Below are positions 5,607 to 6,745 of a stretch of DNA of 6,745 nucleotides, piece after piece (within the stretch, counting starts at the first letter, position 1; each line of letters begins with the position of its first letter). Source of the DNA: Myxococcales bacterium (GTDB lineage Bacteria > Myxococcota > Polyangia > Fen-1088); the NCBI GenBank assembly GCA_003153875.1, contig PMBY01000281.1, positions 11,510 to 18,254 of the forward strand, read 5' to 3'. The notes under the pieces were generated by a model. It saw only the letters and a list, made by a program, of their open reading frames with translations, ran no database searches and had not been told where the DNA came from. A program made the position numbers and the translations under genes.

Positions 5607-6179
5607 ATGTTGCGGGTCATGGCAGGGGCGGCCAGAAGTTGGTCTCGCGCAGGCCTGGTGCTGACACTCTATCTTGCACTGGCCTCTGCTGGCGTGGCCT
5701 GGTCGAGCTTGCGTGGCGACTCCAGCACGTGGCGTCTGGCGGGGCGCGAAGACACCCAGACCCTGCTGGGGATCGTCGCCGGAATTTTGATCGGGCTGGG
5801 CTACGTGTTTGCGTCGCGGCTCGCGGTTCACAGATTCGAATGGGCGCGCGCCGTTCATCGCGACATGCGCGCCATGCTCGGGCCGCTGCCAGACGCCGAG
5901 GTGGTGGTGTTGGCCGTGGCCTCGGCGTTGGGGGAGGAGATTTTCTTCCGCGGAGCCCTCTTGCCAGCCATCGGGCTTTCGGGGTCGAGCCTGGTGTTCG
6001 CCCTGCTTCACGTGGGGCCGAAGCTCCGCTTCTTGCCGTGGACCATCTCCTCGTTCATCGCGGGCCTGGTGTTCGGACAGCTCTTTCTTTGGTCGGGCGA
6101 TCTGACCGGACCGGTGGTGGCGCATTTCACTGTGAACTTCCTGAACCTGCGTTACCTTTCCGCACACGAAATGCGATGA
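5607..6179 (+). CDS. CPBP family intramembrane metalloprotease (Abi/CAAX protease-like)
   Basis: 190 residues, almost wholly membrane-embedded, with hydrophobic segments at about 16-32, 52-70, 97-114, 126-136, 142-163 and 166-181. All three family motifs are present: EExxxR (Glu110, Glu111, Arg115 in GEEIFFRG), FxxxH (Phe131-His135) and HxxxN (His173-Asn177 in HFTVNFLN). These form the active site of intramembrane glutamate proteases related to Rce1. Bacterial members have varied roles, including peptide processing, bacteriocin immunity and envelope control; none can be chosen from sequence. The protein is rather short for the family but complete in motifs. ATG 5619 (Met5) is an alternative start; no strong ribosome site precedes either. 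Its stop overlaps the next start (ATGA), suggesting a coupled pair. Confidence 0.85.
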   Translation: MLRVMAGAARSWSRAGLVLTLYLALASAGVAWSSLRGDSSTWRLAGREDTQTLLGIVAGILIGLGYVFASRLAVHRFEWARAVHRDMRAMLGPLPDAEVVVLAVASALGEEIFFRGALLPAIGLSGSSLVFALLHVGPKLRFLPWTISSFIAGLVFGQLFLWSGDLTGPVVAHFTVNFLNLRYLSAHEMR

Positions 6180-6745
6180 GCGGGAGGCACCTGCAACGGA
6201 TAGTCGTCGGATGGGCCCTGGCCGCTTGGGCAACGCCGGCGTACGCGGCTGACGAGTTCTCGGGTGCGGACAAGCTGCGCGCGATCTATTCGGCCGAGTT
6301 TCGTTTCACCAAGCAGGGCTTCCCGGTTGTGCCGGTGGCCATCGCCGAGGGCCTGGCGCGGGTGACCATTAGCGCCGGTCCGTCGGGCGGCTTGCGTCTC
6401 CTTCCCGAGGGCGAGGGCAGCTCTGAAGTCCGCGGCGAGGAGTCCTGGCAGGTTCGCGCTTCGGTGACGGTGCCAGCCAAGCTGAGCCACTGGGCCGTGG
6501 TGTGGCGAGGAAAACCGGGCCAAGGGGATGAAGCCGACGCTCACATCAAGCGATGGCAGGAACTGGGCGAAAAGGCAAAGCGCTTCGAGCAGGGCACTGT
6601 GTTTGGCGTGGGCGGCGAGGTTCTCGACCGACGCGAGATCCTGGTGGTGGTGGGTCCCTACCGCAAACCAGAGGAGGCCGAGCAGGCTTTCGAGGCCCTG
6701 GGCCGCAAGGAAGCTTTGGTCAACCCCGGGGTCTTCACCGAGTTG
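6176..6745 (+). CDS. Secreted protein, N-terminal part; possibly SpoIID/LytB- or SPOR-type cell-wall protein (runs off the window)
   Basis: 190 codons are visible, with no stop before the edge. It starts at the ATG of the ATGA overlap with the CPBP gene. The first 24 residues form a Sec signal peptide, with a hydrophobic core IVVGWALAAW and a probable cut after TPAYA. The mature part begins with DKLRAIYSAEFRFTKQGFP and PVAIAEGLARVTI, then residues 139-176 (QGTVFGVGGEVLDRREILVV and VGPYRKPEEAEQ) read like a SPOR-type peptidoglycan-binding fold. I tentatively associate this N-terminal pattern with SpoIID/LytB-domain proteins (amidase enhancers or lytic transglycosylases), but the diagnostic domain would lie beyond the window. 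Pairing with a membrane protease suggests an envelope or cell-wall function. It may equally be an unrelated exported protein. Confidence 0.6.
   Translation, partial: MSGRHLQRIVVGWALAAWATPAYAADEFSGADKLRAIYSAEFRFTKQGFPVVPVAIAEGLARVTISAGPSGGLRLLPEGEGSSEVRGEESWQVRASVTVPAKLSHWAVVWRGKPGQGDEADAHIKRWQELGEKAKRFEQGTVFGVGGEVLDRREILVVVGPYRKPEEAEQAFEALGRKEALVNPGVFTEL

Noticed and set aside
5461..5664. Small + strand frame across the divergent region
   Set aside because: It runs into the CPBP gene in another frame, has no ribosome site and no protein-like pattern; best read as promoter DNA.
5607..6179. CPBP protease as an abortive-infection defence gene
   Set aside because: The family name Abi invites this, but no toxin, antitoxin, phage-defence partner or mobile element is nearby.
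5565..6233. 222-residue - strand frame opposite the CPBP gene
   Set aside because: Polar, Gln/Arg/His-rich shadow; the + strand has transmembrane segments and all three CPBP motifs.

Overview
The window is GC-rich with short intergenic gaps. It looks like a chromosomal segment of a myxobacterium-like organism (Myxococcota, perhaps Polyangia). I infer this from gene content, not from any marker gene: an ECF sigma/anti-sigma pair beside an exported caspase-like protein, a glycine-rich surface protein ending in a family 3 cellulose-binding module, a short PhaR-type DNA-binding protein, and an uncharacterised HETGH metallopeptidase. No RNA gene, insertion sequence, CRISPR array or phage gene was seen.

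Left part (1-2583, + strand): the end of an ECF sigma factor (1-171) overlaps by ATGA a membrane-anchored anti-sigma-like protein (168-971), which has an HxxxCxxC zinc motif, one membrane helix and an external DUF4384-like domain. After 55 bp comes a secreted caspase-fold protein (1027-2583). It has the His/Cys dyad, an EF-hand-like loop and a C-terminal segment resembling an outer-membrane beta-barrel. These genes plausibly form an envelope signalling unit: a sensor/anti-sigma holds the sigma factor, and the caspase is either its output or its partner. The gap before the caspase gene holds a perfect 14-bp palindrome and a 21-bp-spaced direct repeat, which are candidate regulator sites.

Middle part (2584-4324, + strand): a probable hairpin terminator is followed by a stand-alone gene for a lipoprotein-like, Gly/Thr/Ser-rich protein with a terminal CBM3 and no catalytic domain (2707-3921). 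Next is an 82-residue PhaR-type DNA-binding protein (4076-4324), preceded by a 7-bp inverted repeat and a direct repeat that could be its own operator.

Right part (4325-6745): a zincin-type metallopeptidase gene on the - strand (4325-5356) abuts the PhaR-like gene stop-to-stop with no gap. A divergent intergenic region follows. It leads into a + strand pair coupled by ATGA: a CPBP (Abi/CAAX-protease-like) intramembrane protease (5607-6179) and the start of a secreted protein (6176 to the window edge) that tentatively resembles SpoIID/LytB-type or SPOR-containing cell-wall proteins.

The strongest candidate for a little-described system is the sigma / DUF4384 anti-sigma / caspase-barrel module at the left. 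All functional statements rest on motif recognition by eye; no database search was possible.
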